From NCBI GenBank assembly GCA_021793945.1, contig JAJYRT010000097.1, positions 1 through 6,664 of the forward strand: a DNA stretch of 6,664 nt, read 5' to 3'. Below, piece by piece: positions 6,043 through 6,664 of the stretch. The notes beneath the pieces are model-generated. The model was not told where the DNA came from and did not search any database. It saw only the letters and a list, made by a program, of their open reading frames with translations. Made by a program: the position numbers and the translations under genes. Position 1 is the first letter of the stretch. The number at the start of each line of letters is the position of its first letter. Origin of the DNA: Thermoplasmata archaeon (GTDB lineage Archaea; Thermoplasmatota; Thermoplasmata; Thermoplasmatales; Thermoplasmataceae).

Positions 6043-6047
6043 TTAAG

Positions 6048-6242
6048 ATGAAGATAACACTTAAGGCATGCAAGAAATGCAAGAGACTGACCGCAGAGAA
6101 GGTGTGCATATCCCATCCCGAGGAGAAGCTGACCTCGGACTGGAGTGGATTCCTCTACATCAAGGAACACAAGAATTCCATAGTGGCTGAGCGGGCAGGC
6201 ATAACTTCTGAAGGTATGTATGCCATCAAAGTCCGCCAGTAA
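6048..6242 (+). CDS. spt4: Transcription elongation factor Spt4 (RpoE'')
   Basis: Small zinc-binding partner of Spt5 (NusG family); the heterodimer clamps the RNA polymerase cleft and promotes processive elongation. From the ATG at 6048 it has 64 residues, within the normal range. The N-terminal knuckle is Cys8-x2-Cys11 (ACKKCKRL); the second is Cys20-x2-His23 (VCISHP) where the usual motif is Cys-x2-Cys. The rest, WSGFLYIKEHKNSIVAERAG then ITSEGMYAIKVR, matches the Spt4 beta core. A GTG at 6039, overlapping the rpoE stop as GTGA, would add three residues; 6048 is preferred because family N-termini start close to the first Cys and GTGAT at 6039-6043 could act as a Shine-Dalgarno sequence. It overlaps the next gene by 23 nt. 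Confidence 0.92.
   Translation: MKITLKACKKCKRLTAEKVCISHPEEKLTSDWSGFLYIKEHKNSIVAERAGITSEGMYAIKVRQ
6210..6215 (+). promoter_or_regulatory. Shine-Dalgarno-like site for the dephospho-CoA kinase gene
   Basis: GAAGGT matches five of six bases of GGAGGT and ends four bases before the ATG at 6220. It lies within spt4, so it supports independent ribosome entry on the shared transcript and the choice of 6220 as start. Confidence 0.45.
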
Positions 6243-6664
6243 ATACATCATAACTGAGGATCTGCGTTCGGAGATCGCGGCTAGCAGTTATAACATCTGC
6301 TCCCTTGAGGAATTGATACAGAAGTCCGGAACTAAAAGAATAATCGCCGTGGGTGATGTCACAACCGAGCGCCTCAAGGATGCTGGAATAAAACTTTTCT
6401 TGGAAGTTGTTGACCTGAAGACAAAGAGGAATGAGCAGAGAAATTTTGTCCACATTGAGGGGTCACTGGAAGTGGTGAACGATCCTGGAACCATATCGCT
6501 TGAAATGTTCAATTTAATCGGCAGGCTGATCCGGAAAGGAACAGGTGGCAGGATTGAGGTACACGGGGAAGAGGATCTCGCAGTGATACCAATAATTTAT
6601 TATTCAGGCTTTGATACAGTTGTTGCTTACGGCATCCCTGACAGGGGGCTTGGCTGTATAGACA
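6220..6664 (+). CDS. GTP-dependent dephospho-CoA kinase, DUF359 family (3' partial)
   Basis: This open frame runs from an ATG at 6220 to the window edge (148 complete codons, no stop); the family is usually about 170-180 residues, so a few dozen residues are missing. The family includes the Thermococcus enzyme shown to phosphorylate dephospho-CoA with GTP, the last step of coenzyme A synthesis in many archaea. Family features: RIIAVGDVTTERL (44-56), VVDLKTKRNEQR (66-77), NDPGTIS (90-96), VHGEEDLAVIP (116-126) and the C-terminal VVAYGIPDRGLG. The position after spt4 is the common archaeal arrangement. It overlaps the spt4 3' end by 23 nt in another frame. Residues 127-133 (IIYYSGF) differ somewhat from the more usual Pro/Gly-containing loop, but the overall match is good. 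A possible metabolic link to the CoA-dependent dehydrogenase nearby is not required by the data. Confidence 0.88.
   Translation, partial: MPSKSASKYIITEDLRSEIAASSYNICSLEELIQKSGTKRIIAVGDVTTERLKDAGIKLFLEVVDLKTKRNEQRNFVHIEGSLEVVNDPGTISLEMFNLIGRLIRKGTGGRIEVHGEEDLAVIPIIYYSGFDTVVAYGIPDRGLGCID

Overview
The window reads as chromosomal DNA from an archaeon. The clearest evidence is a set of information-processing proteins found in archaea and eukaryotes: an NMD3 homologue, the RNA polymerase stalk subunit Rpo7 (RpoE'), the small zinc protein Spt4 (RpoE''), and a DUF359-type GTP-dependent dephospho-CoA kinase. An exported, sequon-rich protein low in charged residues, carrying EYGLxAGTxW motifs, together with TATA-like boxes placed for leaderless mRNAs, points to an acidophilic member of the Thermoplasmatales or a close relative. 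The clade is an inference and the genus cannot be given.

Layout. (1) 1-1686, plus strand: the 3' part of a gene for a large extracellular protein made of two tandem copies of a two-part module; its start lies outside the window. (2) 1689-5167 (or 5248), minus strand: acyl-CoA dehydrogenase, then nmd3, then arginine deiminase, with gaps of 3 and 23 nt. This looks like an operon, although each gene also has a TATA-like box about 24-34 nt before its start codon. It converges on the surface-protein gene with only 2 nt between the stop codons. (3) 5168-5454: a divergent intergenic region with an A/T-rich inverted repeat, box A candidates in both directions, a possible 49-codon small ORF whose stop codon directly abuts rpoE, and an imperfect long stem. 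(4) 5455-6664, plus strand: rpoE, spt4 and the dephospho-CoA kinase gene, overlapping or nearly so, with the last gene cut by the window end.

How the genes fit together. The plus-strand cluster on the right is a transcription module (Rpo7 of the stalk, Spt4 of the Spt4/Spt5 elongation factor) followed by a coenzyme A biosynthesis gene, an order familiar from archaeal genomes. The minus-strand genes are functionally mixed: acyl-CoA oxidation (active site of isovaleryl-CoA dehydrogenase type), a 50S-ribosome-associated protein, and arginine catabolism. Partners needed for the full arginine deiminase pathway (ornithine carbamoyltransferase, carbamate kinase, antiporter) are not in the window.

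No mobile element, CRISPR array, tRNA or rRNA was found. The least explained parts are the duplicated surface protein and the 5168-5454 intergenic region; nothing here clearly amounts to a new biological system.
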